Source of the DNA: Symbiodinium natans | Lineage: Eukaryota > Sar > Dinophyceae > Suessiales > Symbiodiniaceae | Direction of reading: 5' to 3' | Length of the DNA: 64,000 bases | NCBI GenBank assembly: GCA_905221605.1 | Contig: CAJNDS010002619.1 | Span: 276,374 to 340,373, forward strand | Shown here: piece by piece, positions 10,838 through 19,250 of the stretch | How the letters are laid out: each line of letters starts with the position of its first letter | How positions within the stretch are numbered: position 1 is the first letter of the stretch | The notes under the pieces: generated by a model | Databases searched by the model: none | Told to the model about the DNA's origin: nothing | The model's input: the letters and a program-made list of their open reading frames with translations, nothing else | Program-made: the position numbers and the translations under genes

Positions 10838-10933
10838 AGCTTTGTGGACTCTCACTCCAAGGACAAGAGACATCTCGGTCCCTTCGGATCTCGTCGACGG
10901 ATTGATAGGCGCCCCAGTGCTCTTGGGGCTTAA
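10838..10933 (+). CDS. Exon-like island SFVDS (copy A)
   Basis: Open from just after AG (10836-10837) to TAA, 31 codons, reading SFVDSHSKDKRHLG then RRRIDRRPSALGA. The copy-B counterpart at 54085 keeps the frame with no length change over this part and reads on into RVLKGLSATFAEV. In copy A a 68-nt telomere-like block at 10925-10992 interrupts the frame at the equivalent point. The product is unknown. Many of the A/B differences change the amino acid. Confidence 0.3.
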   Translation, partial: SFVDSHSKDKRHLGPFGSRRRIDRRPSALGA

Positions 10934-11103
10934 GGGGTTTAGGGTACTTTGAGGCATCTCGTGGGCTTTAGGGCTTCAGGAATCTTAAAGGCTTCAGGGT
11001 TTTTGAAAGGGGTTTCGGGCACTTTCGCTGAGGTTTAGGATTTTAGGATCAGGATTCACGGCTTAGGGTTTAGGGTTTGGGGGTTGGGGCAACCCACTTG
11101 CAG

Positions 11104-11179
11104 GTGGATGCCTTTTGCTTCTGTGGGTGATGCAGCGGGCTGGTTGGGCAAACTTGCGGCAACCTTCGTCCTCCTAAGC
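11104..11179 (+). CDS. Exon-like island GDAAGWLGKL (copy A)
   Basis: Begins directly after TTGCAG and reads SVGDAAGWLGKLAATFV. The copy-B counterpart (54310-54385) has the same length and differs at four codons: Met/Lys, Ala/Gly and Leu/Pro changes plus one silent Ala change. A second frame is also open in both copies. It looks like a small internal exon of an unidentified protein. The donor side is not clear. Confidence 0.35.
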
Positions 11180-11234
11180 CCCCCAAAACCTTTAGAAACT
11201 TCAGGGTCTGGGGTTAAGGGTTTAGGGTTCATGT

Positions 11235-11700
11235 GAGGGTTGTAATAGTGAGACCCCGGACCCGGGTCTGAACAAAACTGCTGGCCTCTCGGCTCTTCTT
11301 CCTCTCCTCTTCCTCTCCTCTTCCTCTCTGCTTTCTATAAGGTTTTGAGTAAGGGAATCTTAGCTTTCAGCTGGCGCTGTAGACTTGAGATTCCTGGACT
11401 TGACTTACTTAAGAGAGAGCCCTATGGCTGCTATGTCTGCAGTCGCTGCAGGTGGAGGTCAGCTTGCCTCTCTTGTGAGGGGCCTAAGGCCCGGAGATAC
11501 CATCTCAACCAGCTCAGGGGCTCTCTCGGACTGACTCTACTCAAGTGATCTGCAGATCTCAAAACAGCTGGGCCTCTCTGTTTCTCTTGATTTTTCGGGG
11601 ATTCTCCCAATAGAAAATGAATGTGAAACAAGATTTTGACCGGAAGGCCTCGGCCCAAAATGTTTTTCATATTAGCACCCCCTTTATTATTACAACCCTC
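11235..11700. mobile_element. 466-bp TIR element (MITE-like), copy A only
   Basis: Perfect 13-bp terminal inverted repeats, GAGGGTTGTAATA at 11235 and its reverse complement ending at 11700. The interior is unlike its surroundings, with (TTCCTC)n near 11300 and no telomere-like heptamers. Copy B lacks the whole segment at the equivalent place (about 54415-54455). No target-site duplication is unambiguous, and no transposase is encoded. It is most likely a non-autonomous DNA transposon. Confidence 0.6.
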
Positions 11701-12074
11701 TCATTAAGCTCCCAAACCCTATCCGCCTCTACACCCTGAACTGCCCAAAACCGCTCAAAACGACTTGAAAACCAGTGCTTCTGGCGATTTCTGTATTTCC
11801 GCTTTAGCGGAACCCTAAACCCTAAACCCTAAGCCACGCCCTTAGCCTGTGGAGCTTTGTGCACGTTGCGGACTTCGGTTGCCCTAGGGTTTCGGGTTTA
11901 ACTAGGGTGTAGCCGCAGCCCTAGATAAAACCCCGAAAGCCGAAAGCCGAAAGCCCTAAACACCTACACGCCTTAACCCTAAGACGCTGAAGAACTCCGC
12001 ACATCCCAACCCGAAACCCTAAAACTTTCAACCCTATATAAACCCTGCAACTGTAAACCCTACTTTTTTCGCAG

Positions 12075-12140
12075 GTCCTGGTGGCTCCATCATCCACGAC
12101 ATCTGGCAGAGAGCTGGAGGTGGCTTGCTTTGGGTTTAGT
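12075..12140 (+). CDS. Exon-like island VLVAPSS (copy A)
   Basis: Follows a pyrimidine-rich acceptor (TACTTTTTTCGCAG). The plus frame reads VLVAPSSTTSGRELEVACF. Copy B at 54779 reads VVVAPSSSPFGRELEVAVL with no length change. A second frame reading GGSIIHDIWQRAGGG in A and GGSIIKSIRQRAGGG in B is also open. The protein is not recognised. The acceptor is among the better ones in the window. Confidence 0.3.
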
Positions 12141-12261
12141 GGTTGGATGATCCAGGGATGGAAGGACACACTAGGCCCGTCTTCCCTTATTTTCTGGGTT
12201 AGGTTCCCCTTTTAAATCCTTTTAAGCAAAAAGGGTCTAGGTTTAGGGTTTAGGATGATCC

Positions 12262-12350
12262 ACTATCCCCCCCCCCCCCCCCCCCCCCTCCTCTGTCCCC
12301 CCGTCCCCACCCATCCTCGCCCTCCCCCCCGTTCCCCCTCCCCTTATTGA
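12262..12350. repeat. Poly-C tract and C-rich stretch
   Basis: A run of more than 20 C at about 12267-12288 is followed by C/T-rich sequence. It is absent from the corresponding place in copy B. Such homopolymers are prone to length error in assembly. Confidence 0.8.
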
Positions 12351-12489
12351 AGGATAAGTAGGAGCTATTCCCCTCAGTTACCGGGTGGGCGGCGTGTTTT
12401 TGTTCATGGTGATGAGGATGATAGCGACACTGTCCGTGCTGGTGTGGAGACCCTAGACCTTCAAACCAGAACCAGGGCATCCATGCCCG

Positions 12490-12800
12490 AACGATGCGTG
12501 TGTCAGTGTTCCAGAGAATATATGCCCATGCCCAGACGATAACCACGTCTGTCCATGCGGCCTCTTTTTGCCAGAGCATCCATGTCCCAACGACGTTTGC
12601 CAAAGTATCCATGGTACAGTGCATGTGTCAAGCTCAATCAAGACTCGAAATGCGCAGCAACTTTTTCCTGCCACTCCCCTCTGCACTAATTTCCTGGATG
12701 AGCATGAACCATTACATGCACTAAACCACTGCGGAAATGCATGCACTAATGTTTTCCTGAGTTTTTGGAGGTCTCCTCCCCGGACCATTGGGACGCTCCA
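12490..12800. other. Degenerate CCATG-containing tandem piece
   Basis: Phrases such as CATGCCCAGACGAT, CATCCATGTCCCAACGACG and GTATCCATGG recur every 45-65 bp. Open frames exist on both strands (12494-12724 plus, 12453-12788 minus), with no recognisable domain. The block is shared with copy B (about 55000-55380). Confidence 0.35.
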
Positions 12801-12890
12801 AAGGCTGTCATCCTAATAGTGGGCCCCAAAACCATCCGCTGTGATTGGCACGCTTTGTGCAGACTGCTCGACCCTAAACCCTAAACCCTC

Positions 12891-13013
12891 AACTCTGCTT
12901 TCTTCGATTTGGACGGAGGTCAGTGCGACATCTCCGTTCTGCCCGGGCCTGAGGAAGTGGGCATTGTTGCTGCATCGCTTAAACCTCAGAAGCGAAAATC
13001 CGGAAATCCCTAA
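12891..13013 (+). CDS. Exon-like island FDLDGGQCDIS (copy A)
   Basis: A 40-codon open stretch reading FFDLDGGQCDISVLPGPEE and then VGIVAASLKPQKRK before TAA. The composition is like ordinary soluble protein. In copy B an 11-nt insertion near 55470 breaks this frame, although the downstream residues are still encoded. Either A keeps the original exon or the frame is fortuitous. The overlapping frame 12841-13116 is a competing reading. Confidence 0.3.
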   Translation, partial: NSAFFDLDGGQCDISVLPGPEEVGIVAASLKPQKRKSGNP

Positions 13014-13077
13014 AACCCCCGGAAAAACCACAGCAGCCACCCAAAAAGACCCCAGAATCCGTACAACTAGGACCCAG

Positions 13078-13171
13078 AGCTTATTCCCTTATTGTTGGGT
13101 TGGGTTCCTCTTATAAGCCCGTGAATCCAAAAAGGGTGCCCTTTCTATTGCTAGGTTACTCTTGGGTCTAG
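13078..13171 (+). repeat. Dispersed ~95-bp element, instance 1
   Basis: Member of a family with the shared layout CCCTTATT...GGTTAGGTTCC...AAAAGGGTGCCCTTT...CCTAGGTTACTCTTGGGTCTAG. The core AAAAGGGTGCCCTTTT is a short inverted repeat. Other members are at 19019, 31575, 44754, 51701 and 55652, with partial ones at 12182, 42986 and 54900. It is unrelated to the telomere heptamer. Confidence 0.8.
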
Positions 13172-13609
13172 ACAAACACCCTAAGAGCTTCAAAGGTTTA
13201 GGCCCTGAAGACCCAGATGCTACGACTTGAATCCTATCCCACCCGTTTAGGGTTTAGGGTTTAGGCTTTGGGGTTTCACCTGCCTAAGCCCTTAGGCCCT
13301 AGACGCCTTTAAAGCCCCGACTTTCGGAGGCCATTCTCGCCACTCCCTGAACCCTAAAACCTTCGAATCCAAGCCCTTTTACCCTAAACCTTAAACTTTA
13401 GGGTTTAGGGTTTAGGGATAAGCCCCCAATCCCTGAAACTTCATTGGGCCCCTTAAAGCTCTAAATCCCTCCCAGCCTTACAAGCCCACACCCTAAACCC
13501 CAAAGCCCTAAGCCCTGGAACCCTAACACCGTGCACCCTAAGCCCTTAGCCCTAAGCCCTTAGCCCTAAACCCTAAACCCTAAAACCCTAAAACCCCGCC
13601 ACTCTTCAG

Positions 13610-13671
13610 GCAGCCCGAAGTGCCGGGATGGCTGCAGGCTCCGGCATAAAGTGGGGGAGGGTTCGGATCGC
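13610..13671 (+). CDS. Exon-like island AARSAG (copy A)
   Basis: Starts after CTTCAG. The frame reading AARSAGMAAGSGIKWGRVRI differs from copy B (56169-56230) by one amino acid (Met/Arg) and two silent changes, which favours it over the other open frame. The donor could be GTTATT at 13672. The protein is unknown. Confidence 0.35.
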
Positions 13672-13819
13672 GTTATTGTTGGGTTTTGGGTTTTGGGTTT
13701 TGGGAGCCTAAACCCCAAACCCTAACCCCTAAACCCCTAAACCCCCAAACCCTAAACCCAAAGCACCGAAGTCTTGTTCAGCATAAACAAGGCTTCCGCA
13801 GTCTCCTAAACCCTCAACC

Positions 13820-13935
13820 CTTAGCCCGAAGCTCCTAAACTCCTAAACTCCTATTATAAACTCCTAAACCCTTAGCCCTGAACTATCCCTAAACTCCTGA
13901 ACTCCTAAACGCCTAAACTCCTAAACTCCCTGGAT
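13820..13935. repeat. CTCCTAAA variant cluster
   Basis: Repeats of CTCCTAAA, a one-base derivative of the octamer CCCCTAAA, occur in tandem. The same variant forms clusters at 16080-16265, 56480-56600 and 57185-57355, and in reverse (TTTAGGAG) at 17700-17725 and 56740-56795. Confidence 0.8.
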
Positions 13936-13954
13936 CCCGGAGCAGTTTAGGGAT

Positions 13955-15806
13955 CACGACTTCCTAGCCCAGGACCTCAGAGATTTGCATAACCCTGACA
14001 GAGGCCAGGATGGTGCACACATTGGTCGGTACCCGAGGATTCTGAGTGGTACACTTAATGGCCCCAATGGCAAGAGGAGTACATCACCAAAGGCAGGAAG
14101 ATCTGCCTTGTTGCATTCGGCACTAGCAACAGGCACAGGAGTGTGTCTTTTGGAACACTCATCAGCATTGCCCTGCACCGACCAAGGACAGGCACTACAC
14201 GCAACCAAGACGTGCCCACTCGCCAAATTTATGGCATTCATGGCGACGCGCTTGTCCAAAGAGGAAGCGAAGAATCTCTGAACTACATGGACTGTAGTCC
14301 TTCGGTTCAAATCGCAATGGACCAAGCATGACAGCTTTCAGGCGGCCATTCCGGTAGCCGGACAGGTACTCAAGGACCTGTTAGAGGAAGGACATGTTCA
14401 AAATATTCATGAACAGCATCTGGAGACCTTTGTCCCAGAATTTAAATCCCGGCTAGTATCCTGTGGGAACTTCGAAAAGGGACGATGGCATACGTGCAGA
14501 TAGCCCAACGTCCGACCTTGAGACGCACGCCTTGGTCTGCTCATTTGCGGCGTGTGAGGGAACACCTGTAGAGGGTTCCGACATCAAGAACGCCTATATT
14601 TCCAAGCATTGCCGATCGATCGGATCGTGCTAATGCGGCAACCACGCGGTGGGCTACCAGGAGTAGACTAGACCCTGAAGCGATGCGGCTGACTCGAGTA
14701 CCTGTATATGGACTCATTGACAGCGGGCGTGGATTCTGGCAGCGCGTTGACCGAGACGTGAGCCGAATCTTCCCGGCGTTCTACTACCGTGCCACAAGTG
14801 GTAGAGTGGATCTTTTATTGGCCACACATAGCGATCATTCCTATGGTCACGCACAGAAACCGGCAAAGAAGTCATCAGCCGACTTCTAGAGCGGTTTGAG
14901 ATAGGCAGACGGGAAGTTCGCCGACTCAGGTGTTGCGGCAAGCAATTCGATACCGAAGGTCATGATGTACTTGTCGACGTCTACATCGACATTGCCAAGC
15001 ACCGCAAACCTTCCGACCAAATCGCCGGCGGAGAGGAAAAGCAGTTGAGGTCTGTCGTTGGCAGTCTACGCTGGATAGCTAGACAAGGACGACCCGACAT
15101 CCTTTACCAGGTGTCGTATCTGCAATCAAAAGTCAAGGGAGCCACTGTCGCGATCTGAAAAGACGCGAGCAAAACCCTTGAACTACGTAGCATTAGCTGG
15201 CAAAGACATAAATCCGACATTGCAATGGCGTCGCGGGTTTTATGGGCCTTGGTGTTCTCATCTCACCGCGTCTGATGCTAGTTTGGCCGCAGAAGAAGGA
15301 ATGCGATCCCAGCAAGGACGCATACGCTTCCTCACGCCACGCAGGCAGTTGACAGATCCAAGTTTGACGTCATGTTGGTGAGTTTCAGCTCTACCACCAT
15401 CAAGCGGGGGTATGCAAAGCAGCCCTTCAGTCAGAAACGTACGCTCTGCAAAACGCGCAGGAGTCAGGTGACCGAATTCGAGCCTTATTGGCCGAACTGT
15501 GCGGACACGGAAGTTCCGGATCAGACTAGTATGACCGATCCAGACAGGCGGTCCCTCATCTCCTCCTCACGGACTGCCGAAGTCTGTCGGATCATCTCAA
15601 TGTGGAGATCGCAGCATGTGTGCAAGTGTCTGCAAATCGAACTTAACGCGCTCAGTCAGGCGTTATTCGAGGAAGACGAGGGAGCGTGGACCTCTACGGC
15701 CACCATGATCTCCCATAAGTCCATGAAGCCGGATTCCTTAATGAGCGTTCTAAGCGAGTGCAAGTACCGCATAGAACGCCAAGAGCTCGCGCAAGTCAAC
15801 CCATAG
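13955..15806 (+). pseudogene. Decayed Ty1/copia polyprotein (RT and RNase H regions)
   Basis: Fragments of a copia polyprotein appear in order on the plus strand in shifting frames: AKFMAFMATRLSKEEAKNL and NYMDCSPSVQ (14220-14320), KSRLVSCGNFE (about 14444), THALVCSFAACEGTPVEGSD (14521-14585), TRVPVYGLIDSGRGFWQRV (14692-14750), LLERFEIGRREV and RCCGKQFDTEGHDVLVDV (14886-14990), VVGSLRWIARQGRPDILYQV (15055-15120), SFSSTTIKR (15378-15404) and MKPDSLMSVLSECKYRIE (15723-15776). The catalytic strand, normally THVDD in these elements, reads THSDH, so the RT is dead. Frameshifts and stops are numerous. Gag, protease and most of integrase are missing. The element occupies an interval that holds unrelated sequence in copy B. 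Confidence 0.85.
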
Positions 15807-16075
15807 AGGTGACATTTGCAGGCAAAAGCGCAGCAAGGTGCGACTCTGTATGCCCTACAGTAGTGTAGGGACCTTGTACAGCATGTACAGTTTTCATCAC
15901 TCAAACCAGAGAAAAGGTTGAGTGTGACTTTACCCTACTTGTTGTAGGACGATCAGCCTGGGTATGAGTGATTGGAGATATATAAGTATCCTACGCGGCC
16001 ATTATGGCTTACAGGGCCCTTGAGCTTACCCGTGCTATCGCAGTCTCGCAAAAGCATGCCAATTCAGCTTTTCGC
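15807..16075 (+). mobile_element. Probable 3' flank or LTR remnant of the copia element
   Basis: About 270 bp of non-telomeric sequence lie between the end of the copia coding remains and the CTCCTAAA cluster. They include GAGATATATAAGTAT, a TATA-like element, and several short inverted repeats around CTACAGTAGTGTAG. No matching 5' LTR lies upstream of 13955, so the LTR assignment is by position only. Confidence 0.35.
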
Positions 16076-16079
16076 CAAC

Positions 16080-16265
16080 TAGCCCCTAAACTCCCAAACT
16101 CCCAAACTCCGAACCTCCTAAACCTTTAGCCCTAAACTCCCAAGCTCCAAAATTCCTAAACTTTTCGCCCTAAACTCCCAAGCTCCTAAACTCCTAGGTC
16201 CTAAGCCCTTCGCCCAAAACTCCTAAACACCTAAACCCTTGGCCCTAAACTCCCAAACTCCTACC
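16080..16265. repeat. CTCCTAAA/CTCCCAAA variant cluster
   Basis: CTCCCAAA and CTCCTAAA units run up to the conserved CCTTCCGGGCGCCAGG island. The same cluster precedes the same island in copy B (57185-57355), which shows that copies A and B realign here after their different insertions. Confidence 0.8.
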
Positions 16266-17292
16266 CTAAGTCCTTCCGGGCGCCAGGTTTCCCATGTTTG
16301 CCGCATCACCGGTCCAGAGGTGTGCCCGCGTGGCATTTCTTGGGTTTCTTTCAGCTACCTACGATTTGGGTTTTTGGGGTTTGGATTTGGGATTGGGTTT
16401 AGTGGTTTAGCGGTTTAGTGGGTTAGGGGTTTCGGGTTTGGGGTTTGGGGTTTTGGACTTACGGTTTAGGTTTTAGGGTTTAGGGCTTATGACTCAGGGA
16501 TTAGCAGGGTTTAGGGTTTAGGGTTCAGGTGATCGCCTAGATGTAGGGGACTATTCAGGGTTTAGGGTTGAGGTGGGGGGGGTGCTTTGGGTGATATTAT
16601 CCCCGGTAATCCCCCCACGGTCCTCACATTGATTTGCTTTAGGGCTTTGGGTTTCGAGCCGATCCTCAGCCGCCCAGGCCTCCTTTTGAACCTTAGGTGT
16701 TTGCTGCTTCGTGTTGTTCTTTGCAAGTGGTGGCAAGGTGTCAAGAACTCTAAACCTTAAACCCTATATCCTAAAGGGTTTAGGGTTTAGAGTTCACTTG
16801 ACACTTTGCCGCCACGTGCGCCTTCAACCTCAAGCCCTAAACCCTCTTGACCCTGAACTCTAGGCCCTAAGCCCTACGCCCTAAACCCTACACCCTAAAC
16901 TTTAAGAACCCCTAACCCCTAAACCCTAAACCCTAAACCGCAGAAAGTAGGGGCTCAGAATGTTGAGGCTTGAGGCCGCCAGTGAGCGCGTAGCAGTGTA
17001 GTGAGCTTAAGGTGTAGGGGTTTAGGATAAAGCCGGTACAGGACTGAACACTCGACGGATCGCCTAAAATGCCGTGCAACCCTAGAACCCTCAAATACTA
17101 AAACCCCCAACCACCCAAAACCCTAAACCGCTAAACCCTAAACCGCCTAAACCTTAAAAAACCCCAAAACCCTTTCGCCCCTCAAGTGAGCCGTGCTTGA
17201 GGCTGCGTAGGTTTCAAGCAGCTCGCTCAGGTTTGGGGTTTAGGATTTAGGGCTTAGGGTTTAGCGTTTACGGTTTACGGTTTACGGTTTAG

Positions 17293-17384
17293 GTGACAGC
17301 CTTGTCAAGTACCAAAGAGCCTTTGAGAACTTCGCAGGAGCTCCTTCAACGGGCCGAGGCAAGAGCCCTGTTGAGGGCTGTCCG
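17293..17384 (+). CDS. Exon-like island SQELLQRAEARALL (copy A)
   Basis: Begins directly after TTTAG and ends at CCG before GTGAACC. The 31-codon frame reads VTALSSTKEPLRT then SQELLQRAEARALLRAVR and a stop. Copy B (58353-58448) has the same length and the same stop, with three amino-acid changes, at least three silent changes and an unchanged 18-residue end. The alternative frame gains a stop in B. It looks like a helix-forming, Ala/Leu/Arg-rich piece of an unknown protein. Confidence 0.4.
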
Positions 17385-17613
17385 GTGAACCACCTTAAAT
17401 CCAAAACCCTAGACCCTTTGCCCTAAACCCTTTGAGAATTGGGGTAACATCCAAAGCCTCGAGCCCTGCTAAACCCCAACCCCAATGGCCAAGGGTGCTG
17501 TAGCACTACGCCTTCGAGCTTATGGCCACTAAACTAAACCCTAAACCCTAAGCCCTAATCCCCAAACCCTCAACCCCAAACCCCAAATCCTAAACCCCAA
17601 ACCCTAGATTCAG

Positions 17614-17700
17614 GCACCTTATGGCTGAAGATCCTGGGCCGGGTCCCCTGGGAATCGATCACACGATCCTTAATCCTCTTAGAACTTGACTTGGGTCTAA
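17614..17700 (+). CDS. Exon-like island LWLKILGR (copy A)
   Basis: Follows TTCAG. The best frame reads LWLKILGRVPWESITRSLIL and then LELDLG. Copy B (58731 onward) reads LWLEILGRFPWESIPRSLIL with no length change. A second frame (LMAEDPGPGPLGID) is also open in both, but every A/B difference in it changes the amino acid. The product is unknown. It is hydrophobic enough to be part of a membrane or buried segment. Confidence 0.3.
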
Positions 17701-17759
17701 GGTTTAGGAGTTTAGGAGTTTAGGGATTACCGTATGGACTAGAGGTTTTCTTGTCGTAG

Positions 17760-17803
17760 CTTTACGCCGCCCTCAGATGTAGTGGCCAGCGCTGTCTTTG
17801 AGG
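17760..17803 (+). CDS. Exon-like island SFTPPSDVV, copy A only
   Basis: A 44-nt open piece after a pyrimidine-rich TTTTCTTGTCGTAG acceptor, reading FTPPSDVVASAVFEG, ending where GGGTTTAG supplies a GT. It has no counterpart in copy B. The product is unknown and the piece is short, so chance is possible. Confidence 0.25.
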
Positions 17804-17999
17804 GTTTAGGAGTTTTTCAGTTTAGGGTTTAGGGGGTTCATCCTCCAGACCCCCTGAGCCTCATGGGGGTTGGGGGAGGGGTTGTATTTAGGATGCCTCC
17901 AAGAAGGGCGCATTATTTTCAACAGCCCCCATGTCGCCATAAACCCTAAACCTCAACCCCTAAACCCTCTGATTTACATGTGAATGAAAACTCCATTAT

Positions 18000-18065
18000 T
18001 CTTCGTGGGCAAAATCAGTTTTCTCCGTCGACAGATTCAGTTTTCTTCGTGGGCAAGTTCCGTTT
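18000..18065. repeat. TTCTTCGTGGGCAA short repeats
   Basis: Degenerate ~28-bp units (TCAGTTTTCTTCGTGGGCAA with variations). The copy-B counterpart at 59025-59115 has more units, so this small minisatellite has changed copy number since the duplication. Confidence 0.6.
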
Positions 18066-18102
18066 GACCTTAGGGTTTTAGGCTTTGAGGCCCAGGGTTG
18101 GG

Positions 18103-18220
18103 GGCCTACCTGGAGGATCATGGGACTTAGCAAGTAGGGTTATAAGTACCTTAATTGGGGTAATAAGTATGGTTCCCTTAATTATAACCCTACTTACTAA
18201 GTCCCATGGTCCTTTAAGTA
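18103..18220. mobile_element. Foldback (long inverted repeat), copy A only
   Basis: Two arms of about 42-46 bp, from CTACCTGGAGGATCATGGGA leftmost to TCCCATGGTCCTTTAAGTAG rightmost, pair with few mismatches around a loop of about 30 bp. Copy B has no trace at about 59150, where it reads straight through telomere-like sequence. The termini resemble the dispersed motif CATGAACCTCCAAGTA, so it may belong to a small foldback/MITE family. Confidence 0.6.
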
Positions 18221-18399
18221 GGGTTTGGGGCTTAGGGTTTAGGCCTTTAGGGTTTAGGCCTTTAGGGTTTGTGGCCCAGGCTTGAAATGCCTAGGATTTG
18301 TGGCCTAGGTGTTTGGTCGAGTCCTAGGGTTTAGGGCTTCTAAACCCTAAACCCTAAACCCTAAGCCCAAAACCCTAAAACCCTAAACCCTAAACCACA

Positions 18400-18501
18400 A
18401 CATGTGCGAAGGAGCTTGTCCAAATCAAGCTGAACGAGCTGCTCACGACCCGTGGCATTCGATCGTGGGGATCACCCAGCAGTTCTTCAGACCCACCCTA
18501 A
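18400..18501 (+). CDS. Exon-like island KELVQIKLNELL (copy A)
   Basis: The frame reads KELVQIKLNELLTTRGIR then SWGSPSSSSDPP and TAA. Copy B (59264-59398) reads KELVQIRLNELLTTRGIR and stays open 11 codons longer. Differences include silent changes (Gln, Leu) and conservative ones (Lys/Arg). A splice acceptor could be GCGAAG before GAG at 18412. The product is unknown. Its composition is that of an amphipathic helix. Confidence 0.4.
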   Translation, partial: TCAKELVQIKLNELLTTRGIRSWGSPSSSSDPP

Positions 18502-19018
18502 GTGTGTTTAGGGTTTGGAGGGTTTAGGGGTTAGGGTCTAGGGTTTACGTAGGGGATGTAGGGTTTAGGGTTTCGGGGGGGTTTGGGGGGTTGGGTTAGT
18601 GAAGTTCGGTATTTAGGGTGTTTTGGTTCCAAAGTTTCGGGTCTAGGGCTTAGGGGTTTAGGGGTTTTCAGGTTGCGAGTCTCAGGCGTTGATAGCGGGT
18701 TTGGGTTTGGCGTTTCACTGACGCGGCAGTTGCTGCTCAAGCAAGGCCTACTGGGGTATACAGTTTTTTTTGACACAGTTCAGGGTTTAGGGTTTTGCTT
18801 TTAGGGTGTTTAGGGTGGCGGGTATGATAAGGCCTGAACCCAAACACCTAAAGGCTCTAAACCCTAAACGGCCTAAACCCTAAATCCTAAACGCCCTAAA
18901 CCCTAAACCACAAGAACAGCTCTCATATGGGTTCTTTTAGCGGCCAGGTGTTGTTCTGTGAACGGCCGAGGGATCCTTGGGACATGTTCGAGATTTAGGT
19001 ACTAGGATGCCCAGTAGT

Positions 19019-19114
19019 ACCCTTATTTCCTAGTTTCAGGGTTCTCATCGCTTATAAGCTTCTATGAGTCAAAAAGGGTGCCTTTTTTGCTTCCAGGTTA
19101 CTGGGGAACCTAGG
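19019..19114 (+). repeat. Dispersed ~95-bp element, instance 2
   Basis: Reads CCTTATTTCC...CTTATAAGC...AAAAAGGGTGCC...CCAGGTTACTGGGG. It is more diverged than the others at its right end. It is preceded by GGATGCCCAGTAG, which also precedes the partial member at 42986. Confidence 0.7.
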
Positions 19115-19140
19115 GTATGAAGTCCAGGGTTCGAGGTTTT

Positions 19141-19250
19141 ACTTGGAGGTTCAGGCCAATGATAACTGTACTTGCAAGCCCCCGAAGTCCTGGAAGTAGG
19201 TTAGAAGTAGACTTATAGTGGGCTTTAAGTGCGCATGAACCTCCAAGTAG
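19141..19250. mobile_element. Small TIR-bounded piece
   Basis: Starts with ACTTGGAGGTTCA and ends with its reverse complement TGAACCTCCAAGT, 13-bp inverted termini about 110 bp apart. The right end also occurs alone at about 31877 and 46488, always within CATGAACCTCCAAGTA. It is consistent with a tiny MITE family. No target-site duplication is clear. Confidence 0.45.

Larger units (their letters stand above)
9040..18830 (+). repeat. Segmental duplication, copy A
   Basis: Collinear in direct orientation with 52830-59690. Matching landmarks include the start at GCGTCGACACCTGAATGTGG (9051 and 52840), the islands at 10838/54085, 11104/54310, 12075/54779, 13610/56169, 17293/58353 and 18400/59264, and an end near TTGACACAGTTCAGGG (about 18770 and 59633). 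Unique segments differ by scattered substitutions. Telomere-like segments differ far more in length. Copy A carries extra blocks at 9560-10500, 11235-11700, 13940-16075 and 18103-18220. Confidence 0.9.

Noticed and set aside
14303-14330. tRNA-like GGTTCAAATC near 14303
   Set aside because: It lies within copia coding remains (the NYMDCSPSVQ region) and has no matching acceptor or anticodon arm.
15990-16010. Spliced-leader-like GGCCATTATGGCTTACAG at the copia 3' flank
   Set aside because: Too many mismatches, and the position fits an LTR remnant.
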